A DNA stretch of 7,651 bases from Candidatus Zipacnadia bacterium (GTDB taxonomy: Bacteria > Armatimonadota > Zipacnadia > Zipacnadales > Zipacnadaceae): assembly GCA_029821215.1 (NCBI GenBank), contig JALGTV010000052.1:1-7651 (forward strand). Reading direction: 5' to 3'. A program made the position numbers and the translations under genes. The notes below the pieces were generated by a model. It was given only the letters and a program-made list of their open reading frames with translations, was not told where the DNA came from and ran no database searches. Positions 1-6,521 of the stretch are shown one piece after another. Every line of letters begins with the position of its first letter. Position 1 is the stretch's first letter.

Positions 1-326
1 CCGCGAAAGCCTAAAATAAAACCTACCACGGTTCCCGCTGCCAGCGGGACGTTGCGGGTGAGTATCTGGCTTAAGCTCTTCAGGGCGCCACTCGCTACTT
101 CGCCCAGGGGCTCGGTTTGCTGGACAAACTGCATCCAATTCAGGTCTATTACTCCAAAGTAGGCGGCAATTTGGAGGGCCGCGAACAGCACCACCAGTAA
201 GCAGCCCAGGGTCTTGGCTGCCGTCTTGAGGGCGTAGGCAGCCAGCCAGCCTACTACGACCCCAATAAGGAAATTGCCAGCAATAGGCAACACATATTCA
301 ACTATGGTCGTCTCCGGATAGTTCAT
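1..326 (-). CDS. FUN14-family small membrane protein (3' end cut by window edge)
   Basis: Reading the minus strand from the ATG at 326-324 gives 108 residues, open to the left edge. Three hydrophobic segments are visible at about residues 12-32, 38-57 and 92-106. The pattern fits the FUN14 family (relatives of eukaryotic FUNDC1): a glycine-rich first helix (GNFLIGVVVGW), then AYALKTAAKTLG, then a helix ending in LQIAAYFGVI with DLNW after it, and finally a glycine-rich helix ending GFILGFR. Family members usually stop a few residues after this last motif, so the gene is probably nearly complete. A GGTGAG at 4 nt before the ATG is a usable ribosome binding site; an in-frame GTG two codons further upstream has nothing better. 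The bacterial members have no established function; the eukaryotic ones sit in the mitochondrial outer membrane. The gene is divergent from the small gene at 356. Confidence 0.8.
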   Translation of the reverse strand, partial: MNYPETTIVEYVLPIAGNFLIGVVVGWLAAYALKTAAKTLGCLLVVLFAALQIAAYFGVIDLNWMQFVQQTEPLGEVASGALKSLSQILTRNVPLAAGTVVGFILGFR

Positions 327-355
327 TAGACTCACCAACAGAAAGGAGCAAATAA
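327..355. promoter_or_regulatory. 29-bp divergent start region with plus-strand ribosome binding site
   Basis: Only 29 bp separate the start codons of the two divergent genes. On the plus strand GAAAGGAG at 341-348 lies 7 nt before the ATG at 356 and is the strongest Shine-Dalgarno sequence in the window. On the minus strand GGTGAG serves the FUN14-family gene. There is no room for two separate promoters with leaders, so at least one promoter must lie inside the opposite coding sequence. I see no convincing -35/-10 pair inside the 29 bp. Confidence 0.5.
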
Positions 356-559
356 ATGCCCAGTGCAGTTGGATTCTTGTCAACGCCGCTATTGATTCTA
401 TTGACCGTCTGGAGCTTGTTCTGGAAAAGCTTAGCCCTGTGGAAGGCGGCTCGTCGCAGACAACTGGTTTGGTACATAGTGCTACTCGTCATCAATACAG
501 CCGGCATATTGCCCATTATCTATGCCTTTGTGATTGCGCCCCGCCAATCCGAACGCTGA
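356..559 (+). CDS. DUF5652-like two-helix membrane mini-protein
   Basis: This is a 67-residue protein with two hydrophobic segments, at about residues 8-28 and 38-60, joined by a basic loop (KAARRR, about residues 30-35). A tryptophan-rich core (WSLFWKSLALWKAARRR, then WY and INTAGILPIIYAF) resembles the DUF5652 family of short membrane proteins, whose function is unknown. The GAAAGGAG ribosome binding site 7 nt upstream makes the start firm and supports a real gene despite its size. It begins 29 bp from the divergent FUN14-family gene and ends 6 bp before the stop of the convergent RDD gene, with no terminator-like hairpin between them. The family assignment is from memory of its motif pattern; a generic small membrane protein is the alternative. 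Confidence 0.75.
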   Translation: MPSAVGFLSTPLLILLTVWSLFWKSLALWKAARRRQLVWYIVLLVINTAGILPIIYAFVIAPRQSER

Positions 560-565
560 GTGGGA

Positions 566-1381
566 TTATATCTGGGCCTGGCGCTCCCGGTCAGCTTGGT
601 ATATGACCTCCAGCAACACTTCGGATGATAGCTGGTGGGTGGCCAGAGCTGGGAATTTGTCATAGAGCCGGGCGGCAATATCTTCGGCCAGGCGAGTACG
701 CACCCCGGCGGTCAGCTCATCGCGCCGCTGTATGAATCGGCGTACCACTTCCAACTCCTCGCGGGACAGTGTCCCCAGGTAACTTCGCGCCTGGCACACT
801 AACTTGTCGCGGTGATCCACCGGGGCTACAATATCCCCGGCCTCTGCCCCACTGCCCCTACTTTCCGGAGGCTCCCACAGCCGCTCCTTGATTACTATCG
901 TACCAGCAGCCAGGTCGCCTATGCGTTGATAGCGTGAGGTGAAGAATACAGAAAAGATTCCCGCAGTATACAAGGCAGGTAAAAAGTCAACCAGCCGCAG
1001 TATATTGCGAATAGCTGACTCAGCAAAACCGATCCGCTGGCCGCCCAGTGCCACGACGCGCATACCAGCCATGCGCTTGCCTGGGGTCTGCCCGGCCCAA
1101 ATCATCTCAAAGAAAATGAAGTAGGCGATGGCAAACAGCACTGGCGACGATAGAACCAGCAAGGGAATCAGGGGTATGTTGGCTATTTGGGTGTTCCTGA
1201 ACCCTTCGGCAAAGCCGGTCAGAGCCTCCAGGTAAGCTATCAGCAGTCCTAAGACCGTCACTGCGACGATTTGAATCAGACTGTCAACCAACAAAGCCAG
1301 AAAGCGCGAACCCACGCCTGCCAGCTCGTAGGTGAACTGAATATGCTCGGGCGTCTGAATGGTGACATAGTCTTGCTGCAT
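566..1381 (-). CDS. RDD-family membrane protein with cytoplasmic C-terminal region
   Basis: The ATG at 1381-1379 gives 271 residues beginning MQQDYVTIQTPEHIQF, a typical RDD start (TPE, then YELAGVGSRFLALLVDSLI). RDD-family signs are R26 and D33 in the first helix, GQTPGKRMAGMRVV at about 97-110, RLVDFLPALY at about 129-138 and RIGDLAAGTIVI at about 153-164. Hydrophobic segments lie at about 27-52, 67-94 and 132-148. The last ~100 residues are soluble and charged (SREELEVVRRFIQRRDEL), a tail seen in RDD proteins that neighbour SpoIIM-family genes. The biochemical role is not settled: some RDD proteins have been linked to ion transport. The frame stays open to a GTG at 1507, but those 42 extra residues do not look like the family and neither start has a Shine-Dalgarno sequence. 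The gene is divergent from the SpoIIM-family gene and convergent with the mini-protein gene. Confidence 0.85.
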   Translation of the reverse strand: MQQDYVTIQTPEHIQFTYELAGVGSRFLALLVDSLIQIVAVTVLGLLIAYLEALTGFAEGFRNTQIANIPLIPLLVLSSPVLFAIAYFIFFEMIWAGQTPGKRMAGMRVVALGGQRIGFAESAIRNILRLVDFLPALYTAGIFSVFFTSRYQRIGDLAAGTIVIKERLWEPPESRGSGAEAGDIVAPVDHRDKLVCQARSYLGTLSREELEVVRRFIQRRDELTAGVRTRLAEDIAARLYDKFPALATHQLSSEVLLEVIYQADRERQAQI

Positions 1382-1522
1382 AGGACTTGGATAAGTCAGG
1401 CATAGCTGATACAATGTTTTGTGACCAAATGCATTGAGGCCGTCAATCGTGGCCGGGACCACCGACTTACGATCTAACCGCCCAAGGCGAGTGGACCTGA
1501 CCTGCACTATAAAGATTGTCTA
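1382..1522. promoter_or_regulatory. Divergent RDD/SpoIIM intergenic region, dyad-rich
   Basis: This 141-bp spacer must hold the promoters of both neighbours. On the plus strand TATAAA at 1508-1513 sits 9 nt before the SpoIIM ATG, a spacing that would give an almost leaderless transcript; no good -35 lies at the expected distance. On the minus strand TTGACG (1446-1441) matches five of six -35 positions, but the -10 behind it is poor. Three inverted repeats are present: GACTT/AAGTC at 1384-1388 and 1393-1397, immediately before the RDD start; ATTGA/TCAAT at 1433-1437 and 1443-1447; and GTGG/CCAC at 1448-1451 and 1458-1461. Neither start codon has a recognisable Shine-Dalgarno sequence. The promoter calls are inference. 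Confidence 0.35.
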
Positions 1523-2527
1523 ATGACTACTACCCAAGGACGCAATGAGCGCTGGGATAGGCTAACCCATCTGGTTGACCAAGCCCGCCGACACGGCTTG
1601 GTAAGCCTGACTGCTGAGGAGCTGGATGAGCTGGCCATCCTATATCGTCAGGCCACCACTGCCCTGGCCCGGGCCCATACTGAAGACCGCTATCCCGAAA
1701 TGACCCATTACCTCAATCAGTTAGTGGGCCAGGCCCACGCCTGCATCTACAGCGCTTCCCGCCGCTCCCGGCTGCGTCTAAGTTACTTATTCGCCGTGGA
1801 GATACCGGTTACCTTCCGCCGCAACTGGCGGTATGTGGCTGCTGCCGTTGCCATTACCCTCGTTGCCGCGACTTTCGCCTATGTAATGATAACTCTTGAC
1901 TACCGCTGGACGTCAGTATTTCTGGGGGAGCGCTTCGCCGCAGTGGTGGAAGACTTCGCTCAATCTGGCAAGCCGGCTGGACAGTACTTTGCCGATACCG
2001 CCGAAGCGGTGGGAGGAACAAATCTGTCGGCACTGCTGATGAGACACAACATCGTGGTGGCCCTCAGTGCCTTTGCCGTGGGAGTCACCTTAGGGCTGGG
2101 CACGATATATGTATTGGCAACTAATGGGCTGATGTTGGGCAGCTTCTTAGCTATAGGTGCTCATCACGGACGGCTGATGGATTTGGTCGGGGTAGTCATA
2201 CCCCATGGTGCCCTGGAGCTTACCGCGATATTCATCGCCGGTGGGGCCGGTTTGATGATCGGGCACGCACTGGTAGCGCCAGGGGATATGTATCGGCGTG
2301 ACGCCCTGCGCCGGGCAGCTATCCAGGCGGTCAAGCTGGTGCTGGGCACTATTCCACTGTTTGTCCTCGCCGGGCTGATTGAGGGGCTGCTCAGTCCGCA
2401 GCATCGCGGGCTGTTTGAACACAACCAACCTCGGATTCTGTTGGGCCTTCTAACTGTGATGTTGGCTCTGCTGTACCTCTTTTTCGGCGACCGCATTTTG
2501 ACCCGGCGTAAAAAGGCGGAAAGCTGA
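1523..2527 (+). CDS. SpoIIM-family (stage II sporulation protein M-like) membrane protein
   Basis: A 334-residue protein with a soluble N-terminal helical part (about residues 1-100, with ELAILYRQATTALARA and LNQLVGQAHACIY) followed by hydrophobic segments at about 103-123, 175-199, 221-251, 270-290 and 304-322. The family hallmark is the conserved PHGALELTAIFIAGGAGL stretch at about 227-244, with H228 and E232, followed by the usual APG. In Bacillus SpoIIM works with SpoIID and SpoIIP in peptidoglycan remodelling during engulfment. This longer COG1300-type version is widespread in bacteria that do not sporulate, so membership does not imply sporulation, and its role is unknown. Its divergent RDD partner is a frequent companion in other genomes. 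The start was chosen for agreement with the family N-terminus; no Shine-Dalgarno is visible. No terminator-like hairpin follows the stop. Confidence 0.85.
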   Translation: MTTTQGRNERWDRLTHLVDQARRHGLVSLTAEELDELAILYRQATTALARAHTEDRYPEMTHYLNQLVGQAHACIYSASRRSRLRLSYLFAVEIPVTFRRNWRYVAAAVAITLVAATFAYVMITLDYRWTSVFLGERFAAVVEDFAQSGKPAGQYFADTAEAVGGTNLSALLMRHNIVVALSAFAVGVTLGLGTIYVLATNGLMLGSFLAIGAHHGRLMDLVGVVIPHGALELTAIFIAGGAGLMIGHALVAPGDMYRRDALRRAAIQAVKLVLGTIPLFVLAGLIEGLLSPQHRGLFEHNQPRILLGLLTVMLALLYLFFGDRILTRRKKAES

Positions 2528-2574
2528 TAACCATAGCGATAAGACCGCATCTGCCCGAAGTAAGCTGGAGAATA

Positions 2575-2604
2575 TTGACACCGGATTGGGGTGAGTGATA
2601 CACT
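2575..2604 (+). promoter_or_regulatory. Candidate sigma70 promoter for uvrA (extended -10)
   Basis: TTGACA at 2575-2580 is a perfect -35 consensus. TACACT at 2599-2604 matches four of six -10 positions at an 18-nt spacing and is preceded by TGA at 2596-2598, which supplies the TGn extended -10 element. Transcription would start near 2611, giving a leader of about 58 nt before the ATG at 2669. No LexA-type box (GAAC/GTTC dyads or the CTGT-N8-ACAG form) is visible in 2528-2668, so SOS control is not indicated. Confidence 0.6.
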
Positions 2605-2607
2605 TAC
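2591..2607. promoter_or_regulatory. Imperfect 17-bp palindrome over the uvrA -10 (operator candidate)
   Basis: GTGAGTG and CACTTAC flank the centre ATA, and six of seven arm positions are symmetric. The site covers the whole -10 hexamer and its TGn extension, where a bound repressor would block RNA polymerase. As RNA only its distal part would be transcribed, so a DNA-level role is more likely than a hairpin. The regulator is unknown. Confidence 0.35.
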
Positions 2608-2655
2608 TTATTAGGCTGGTAGTTTGGCCGTACTGGATACCGCCACGCAAGCAGT

Positions 2656-2662
2656 GAGCAGG
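2656..2662 (+). promoter_or_regulatory. Ribosome binding site deciding the uvrA start
   Basis: GAGCAGG, which matches GAGGAGG at six of seven positions, lies 6 nt before the ATG at 2669. The upstream in-frame TTG at 2624 has only a weak sequence before it, and the ATG at 2675 is too close to this site. The site therefore favours 2669. Confidence 0.5.
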
Positions 2663-2668
2663 CCGGGG

Positions 2669-5524
2669 ATGCTGATGCCCCAAGACCAGATACAGATATA
2701 TGGCGCTCGCGTACATAACCTGAAGGACTTGACGCTGCGGTTGCCCCGCCACCGGCTGATTGTCTTCTGTGGCGTGAGTGGCTCAGGAAAGTCCTCTATG
2801 GCTTTTGACACCATATATGCTGAGGGCCAGCGTCGCTACGTCGAATCACTGTCGGTAAATGCCCGGCAACTGTTAGGCGAGATAGGCCGGCCTGAGGTGG
2901 ATCACATAGAAGGCCTCTCTCCCGCCATTGGCATTGATCAGAAGTCCGCCAGTAGCAATCCCCGCTCCACCGTAGGCACTCTGACCGACATATATGACTA
3001 CCTGCGGGTCTTGTTTGCCAAGGTCGGACAACCCTACTGTTACAACTGTGGTCAACCTATTACTGCCTATACCCCGGAACAGATTGTTGATGAGCTTGGT
3101 AGCTGCTGCCCGGGGCCAGCCCAATTGTTAGCCCCGGTTGATACCAGCAGGACAAGTAGTTACCAGGAGGTGTTCAAACGGCTGCGCCAGCGAGGCTTTG
3201 CCCGAGTGCGTGTGGATGGTCAGGTGTATGACCTGGCTGAGCATATACAGGTGGATGAAAGTATTTCCCACCCAGTGGAGGTGGTGATTGATCGCCTGAT
3301 AATTGGGGATTCATCGCGCTCGCGCCTGGCCGACTCGGTGGAGACTGCCCTATCTGAAGGCGGCGGCATGATGATTGTGCAGGACGAAGGAGGGCAGCAG
3401 TGGGCCTTCTCCAGCCGGTTTGCCTGTCCGCAATGCGATATAGTCTATCCCGAACTTACTCCTTCGCTTTTTTCCTTTAACAGCCCCGCCGGAATGTGCC
3501 AGCAGTGTCAGGGACTGGGCACTATAGAAGCCATAGACCCTGATCTGTTGGTGACTGATCCCAGCAAATCAATCTTGGACGGGGCTGTAGAGCTGATGGG
3601 AGACGCGAAAACTCGCCATGTGCGCCATATTCTGGAAGGATTAGCTGAGCACTATGATTTTGACTTGCACACGCCGTGGCAGGCTCTGCCGGCAGCAGTG
3701 CGGCGGCTAATACTGTACGGCTCGGATGGCGAGGAGATAACTTTCACTTATGTAAGCAAAAGCGGGCGTGAATATACCTACGCTAAAGAGTTTGAAGGTC
3801 TGGTCGCGGCCTATGAACGCCGCCAGCAAGCCGCTATCCAGGGTTCAGGTGGCCAGAGTAGTCCTCAATATGCTGGAGGAGTTGAACAGATAACTGAGCA
3901 GTTCTGGGGCCCCCAGCCGTGCCCCGCTTGTGGAGGGACCCGCCTGCGTCCGGAGAGCCGATCTGTCAGGGTCGGAGGTAAAGGCATCGCCGAAATTACC
4001 GCCATGACCGTAGAGCAGGCCAAAGAATTCTTTGCCCAACTTTCCTTTGCCGGTGCTGATGAGCCGGTCGCCAAGGAACTGGTCAGCGGCATTCGTAGCC
4101 GGCTGGAGTTTATGGACGAAGTGGGCGTAGGCTATTTGACTTTGGATCGGTCTGCCCCCACGCTGGCCGGGGGCGAGGCGCAGCGTATTCGCCTGGCTAC
4201 TCAGATCGGTAGCGGCCTGGCTGGCATGCTCTATATCCTGGACGAACCAACGATCGGATTGCATCCCCGCGACCACGGCAAGTTGCTGGAGATTCTGTGC
4301 CAACTGCGTGATTTGGGCAATACTGTATTAGTAGTAGAGCACGACCCGGCTATTATTCTCAGCGCTGATTATGTCGTGGAGTTCGGTCCCGGTGCTGGGG
4401 TAGACGGGGGGCAAATAATCCAGGATAGTTCGGTAGAGGCAATGCTGAAAAACCCCGACTCCATCACTGGCCAATACTTAAGCGGAGCTCGCCAAGTGCC
4501 CATTCCCTCTGAGCGTAACCAGCCTTCTGGGAAGTACCTGGAGGTTCGTGGTGCCCGGCAGCATAACCTGCAGGATATAGATGTTTCCTTCCCCCTGGGC
4601 CTGCTTATCTGCGTGACGGGAGTTTCGGGGTCAGGCAAGAGCACACTGGTGCGGGATATTCTGTATCGGGCCCTGCGTCGCCGGCTTTATCGTTCCAGCC
4701 AACCTCCTGGGGCCTACGACTCTGTGGCCGGAATTGAGTTAGTGGACAAGGTGATAAACGTAGATCAAAGTCCGATCGGGCGTACCCCGCGATCCACTCC
4801 CGCTACCTATGCCAAGGTAATGGGGCCAATTCGCGAATTGTACAGTAGCACTCCCCAGGCCCAGATGCGCGGCTATAAGCCGGGGCGATTTAGCTTTAAT
4901 GTGACGGGAGGGCGGTGTGAGGTCTGCAAGGGGCAGGGAGTAAAGCGGGTGGAGATGCATTTTTTGCCGGATGTGTATGTTGAGTGTGACATGTGTGGGG
5001 GCACTCGCTATAACCGCGAGACCCTGGACATCCGCTACAAAGGCAAAAATATCGCCGATATCTTAGAAATGACGGCCGCCGAGGCTCTGGAGCATTTCCA
5101 GGATGTGCCTCCCATTGCCCGCATCTTGCGGACACTGTGCGCGGTGGGATTGGATTACATCAAACTGGGCCAGTCGGCCCCTACTCTGTCGGCCGGTGAG
5201 GCCCAGAGGCTAAAACTGGCCCGGGAGCTGGCTAAAATTGGCACCGGTGATACCGTATATTTACTTGATGAGCCTACTACCGGCCTGCATTTCGCTGACA
5301 TCGAGAAGCTGCTGAGAGTGCTCCAGCGGCTGGTAGATGCTGGTAACACCGTGATTGTAATCGAGCACAACTTAGATGTCATTAAGGCGGCTGACTATGT
5401 CATTGACCTGGGTCCGGAAGGCGGCGAGTGCGGCGGACGAGTGGTAGCCACTGGCACTCCTGAACAAGTAGCGCAATGTCGTGACTCGTTCACCGGGCAA
5501 TATCTAAAAGAAGTTCTCAACTAA
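2669..5524 (+). CDS. uvrA: UvrABC excinuclease subunit A (UvrA)
   Basis: UvrA is the dimeric damage-sensing ATPase that loads UvrB in nucleotide excision repair. From the ATG at 2669 it has 951 residues (E. coli about 940). Order: IYGARVHNLK; Walker A GVSGSGKSS (35-43); ARQLL and NPRSTVGT in the first ATPase half; a UvrB-binding region (about 130-240); zinc cysteines C253/C256/C277/C280; CPACGGTRL (C418, C421); first signature (498-506) and Walker B ILDEP (523-527); second Walker A (651-659); second zinc module C750/C753/C773/C776; second signature (839-846) and Walker B LLDEP (865-869). Every core element is present, so it should be active. Oddities: the signatures read LAGGE and LSAGE instead of LSGGE, and the usual RGRKGE of the UvrB-binding domain reads TSRTSS. 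An in-frame TTG at 2624 would add 15 unconserved residues. The two glycan genes follow closely. Confidence 0.97.
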   Translation: MLMPQDQIQIYGARVHNLKDLTLRLPRHRLIVFCGVSGSGKSSMAFDTIYAEGQRRYVESLSVNARQLLGEIGRPEVDHIEGLSPAIGIDQKSASSNPRSTVGTLTDIYDYLRVLFAKVGQPYCYNCGQPITAYTPEQIVDELGSCCPGPAQLLAPVDTSRTSSYQEVFKRLRQRGFARVRVDGQVYDLAEHIQVDESISHPVEVVIDRLIIGDSSRSRLADSVETALSEGGGMMIVQDEGGQQWAFSSRFACPQCDIVYPELTPSLFSFNSPAGMCQQCQGLGTIEAIDPDLLVTDPSKSILDGAVELMGDAKTRHVRHILEGLAEHYDFDLHTPWQALPAAVRRLILYGSDGEEITFTYVSKSGREYTYAKEFEGLVAAYERRQQAAIQGSGGQSSPQYAGGVEQITEQFWGPQPCPACGGTRLRPESRSVRVGGKGIAEITAMTVEQAKEFFAQLSFAGADEPVAKELVSGIRSRLEFMDEVGVGYLTLDRSAPTLAGGEAQRIRLATQIGSGLAGMLYILDEPTIGLHPRDHGKLLEILCQLRDLGNTVLVVEHDPAIILSADYVVEFGPGAGVDGGQIIQDSSVEAMLKNPDSITGQYLSGARQVPIPSERNQPSGKYLEVRGARQHNLQDIDVSFPLGLLICVTGVSGSGKSTLVRDILYRALRRRLYRSSQPPGAYDSVAGIELVDKVINVDQSPIGRTPRSTPATYAKVMGPIRELYSSTPQAQMRGYKPGRFSFNVTGGRCEVCKGQGVKRVEMHFLPDVYVECDMCGGTRYNRETLDIRYKGKNIADILEMTAAEALEHFQDVPPIARILRTLCAVGLDYIKLGQSAPTLSAGEAQRLKLARELAKIGTGDTVYLLDEPTTGLHFADIEKLLRVLQRLVDAGNTVIVIEHNLDVIKAADYVIDLGPEGGECGGRVVATGTPEQVAQCRDSFTGQYLKEVLN

Positions 5525-5541
5525 GCGCAGCTATGCGCAAC

Positions 5542-5547
5542 AGAGGA
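5542..5547 (+). promoter_or_regulatory. Ribosome binding site of the glycosyltransferase gene
   Basis: AGAGGA lies 7 nt before the ATG at 5555, inside the 30-bp gap after uvrA. It fixes the start. No promoter or terminator is visible in this gap, which is consistent with co-transcription from uvrA. Confidence 0.6.
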
Positions 5548-5554
5548 CTGGCGT

Positions 5555-6511
5555 ATGCCAAAGTCTACAGATAAACTGACTTTTACGGTTCTGGTGCCCA
5601 GTTACCGCCGCCCGGTGTCTTTATTACGTTGCCTGGAAGGGCTGAGATCACAGACTCGGTTGCCGGACGAGATAGTAGTAGTGCTCCGCGATATTGATGA
5701 GGAGAGCCAGCAACAGCTAAACCAATGGATGCAGCACAACCAGTCGGTCTGTCGGGTGGAAATGGTAGTAGTGACGAAGCCAGGTCAGATAGTTGCTATG
5801 AACCGGGGATTGGAAGTAGCCCAGGGAGATGTGGTGTGTTTTACCGATGATGACTGTGTGCCCAGAAAAGAGTGGCTGGAGAACCTGGCGGCCCACTACA
5901 GCCAGGAGGATATTGGTGGGGTAGGGGGCCGCGATGTTGTCCATCATGGCGACGAGATTGAGTCATCCCGGGCCAAGACAGTGGGTAAGATTACTTGGTG
6001 GGGGCGGATTATTGGTAATCATCATTGCGAACTTAATAGTGGGCCAGTTCGGGTAGATCATCTCAAAGGTGCCAATATGAGTTTTCGCCGGGATCTAATG
6101 GCCAGATTTGACGAGAACCTGGCCCGAGGGTCAAGTGCTCTGAATGACACGGACATGTCCCTGTGGGTGCGCCGACAGGGTGCTAAACTGATATACGATC
6201 CCCAAAGCATTGTGGATCACTATCCCGCCACGCGATTTGATGAGGCCAGTCGCGAGCTGGATAAGCCTGATGTGGTGTACGATGACAGCTATAATTGGGT
6301 ATACTGTATGTTGAAGTACATGTCTCCGCTTCAGCGCATTTGCTTTCTTGCTTATGCCTTGGGAGTTGGGATAGGGACCCGCTACGGGTTGTTAAAATAT
6401 CTGGCAGCCGTACCCAAGCGGCCCATGGGCGCCACCCGGCAATTTGTGGCCGCCACTCGCGGCAAGATAGCTGCCATTCGTACTCATTTAGCCAGGCAGA
6501 CTGAGAAGTGA
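5555..6511 (+). CDS. Family 2 (GT-A fold) glycosyltransferase
   Basis: A 318-residue protein with the GT2 pattern. It opens with TVLVPSYRRP (about 11-20, nucleotide-binding strand) and EIVVV (39-43). Next come KPGQIVAMNRGL (75-86) and the metal-binding triad FTDDDC (D98-D100). KGANMSF (171-177) marks the acceptor side, and NDTDMSLW (197-204) occupies the place of the usual catalytic ED/DxD motif. DHYPATR follows at 221-227. It should transfer a sugar from a nucleotide-sugar donor to a glycan or lipid-linked acceptor at the cytoplasmic face of the membrane; the sugar cannot be told from sequence. A hydrophobic stretch at about 262-280 could anchor the C-terminus to the membrane. Its position, 30 bp after uvrA and 10 bp before an O-antigen ligase-like gene, points to surface or exopolysaccharide synthesis. 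Confidence 0.9.
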   Translation: MPKSTDKLTFTVLVPSYRRPVSLLRCLEGLRSQTRLPDEIVVVLRDIDEESQQQLNQWMQHNQSVCRVEMVVVTKPGQIVAMNRGLEVAQGDVVCFTDDDCVPRKEWLENLAAHYSQEDIGGVGGRDVVHHGDEIESSRAKTVGKITWWGRIIGNHHCELNSGPVRVDHLKGANMSFRRDLMARFDENLARGSSALNDTDMSLWVRRQGAKLIYDPQSIVDHYPATRFDEASRELDKPDVVYDDSYNWVYCMLKYMSPLQRICFLAYALGVGIGTRYGLLKYLAAVPKRPMGATRQFVAATRGKIAAIRTHLARQTEK

Positions 6512-6521
6512 CGAGCAAAAC

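Noticed and set aside
560..565. Possible bidirectional terminator between the convergent mini-protein and RDD genes
   Set aside because: The gap is 6 bp. The nearest complementary arms (GCGCC and GGCGC) are about 45 bp apart, with no T run.
1382..1507. N-terminal extension of the RDD protein to a GTG at 1507 (42 extra residues)
   Set aside because: The extra residues do not resemble the RDD family, which starts close to the TPE motif. The extension would also leave almost no promoter space to the divergent gene, and no ribosome binding site precedes it.
2164..2550. Open frames of 93-128 residues on the minus strand in the SpoIIM-family gene
   Set aside because: They overlap a well-supported membrane protein gene, are rich in Arg/Ser/Pro as shadow frames are, and lack domain features.
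2624..2668. TTG start for uvrA adding 15 residues
   Set aside because: The extra residues are not conserved in UvrA, and the upstream sequence is a weaker ribosome binding site than GAGCAGG before the ATG at 2669. It remains possible because the predicted transcript would include it.
2528..2668. SOS (LexA) box upstream of uvrA
   Set aside because: No GAAC/GTTC half sites or CTGT-N8-ACAG dyad could be found by eye in this interval.
3845..4303. 152-residue open frame on the minus strand inside uvrA
   Set aside because: It is antisense to the conserved UvrA coding sequence, has no recognisable domain and is explained by the codon pattern of the real gene.
5525..5538. Hairpin GCGCA-GCTA-TGCGC right after the uvrA stop
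   Set aside because: The stem is only five base pairs and no T run follows, so it is not a credible intrinsic terminator. The next gene has a good ribosome binding site just after it.
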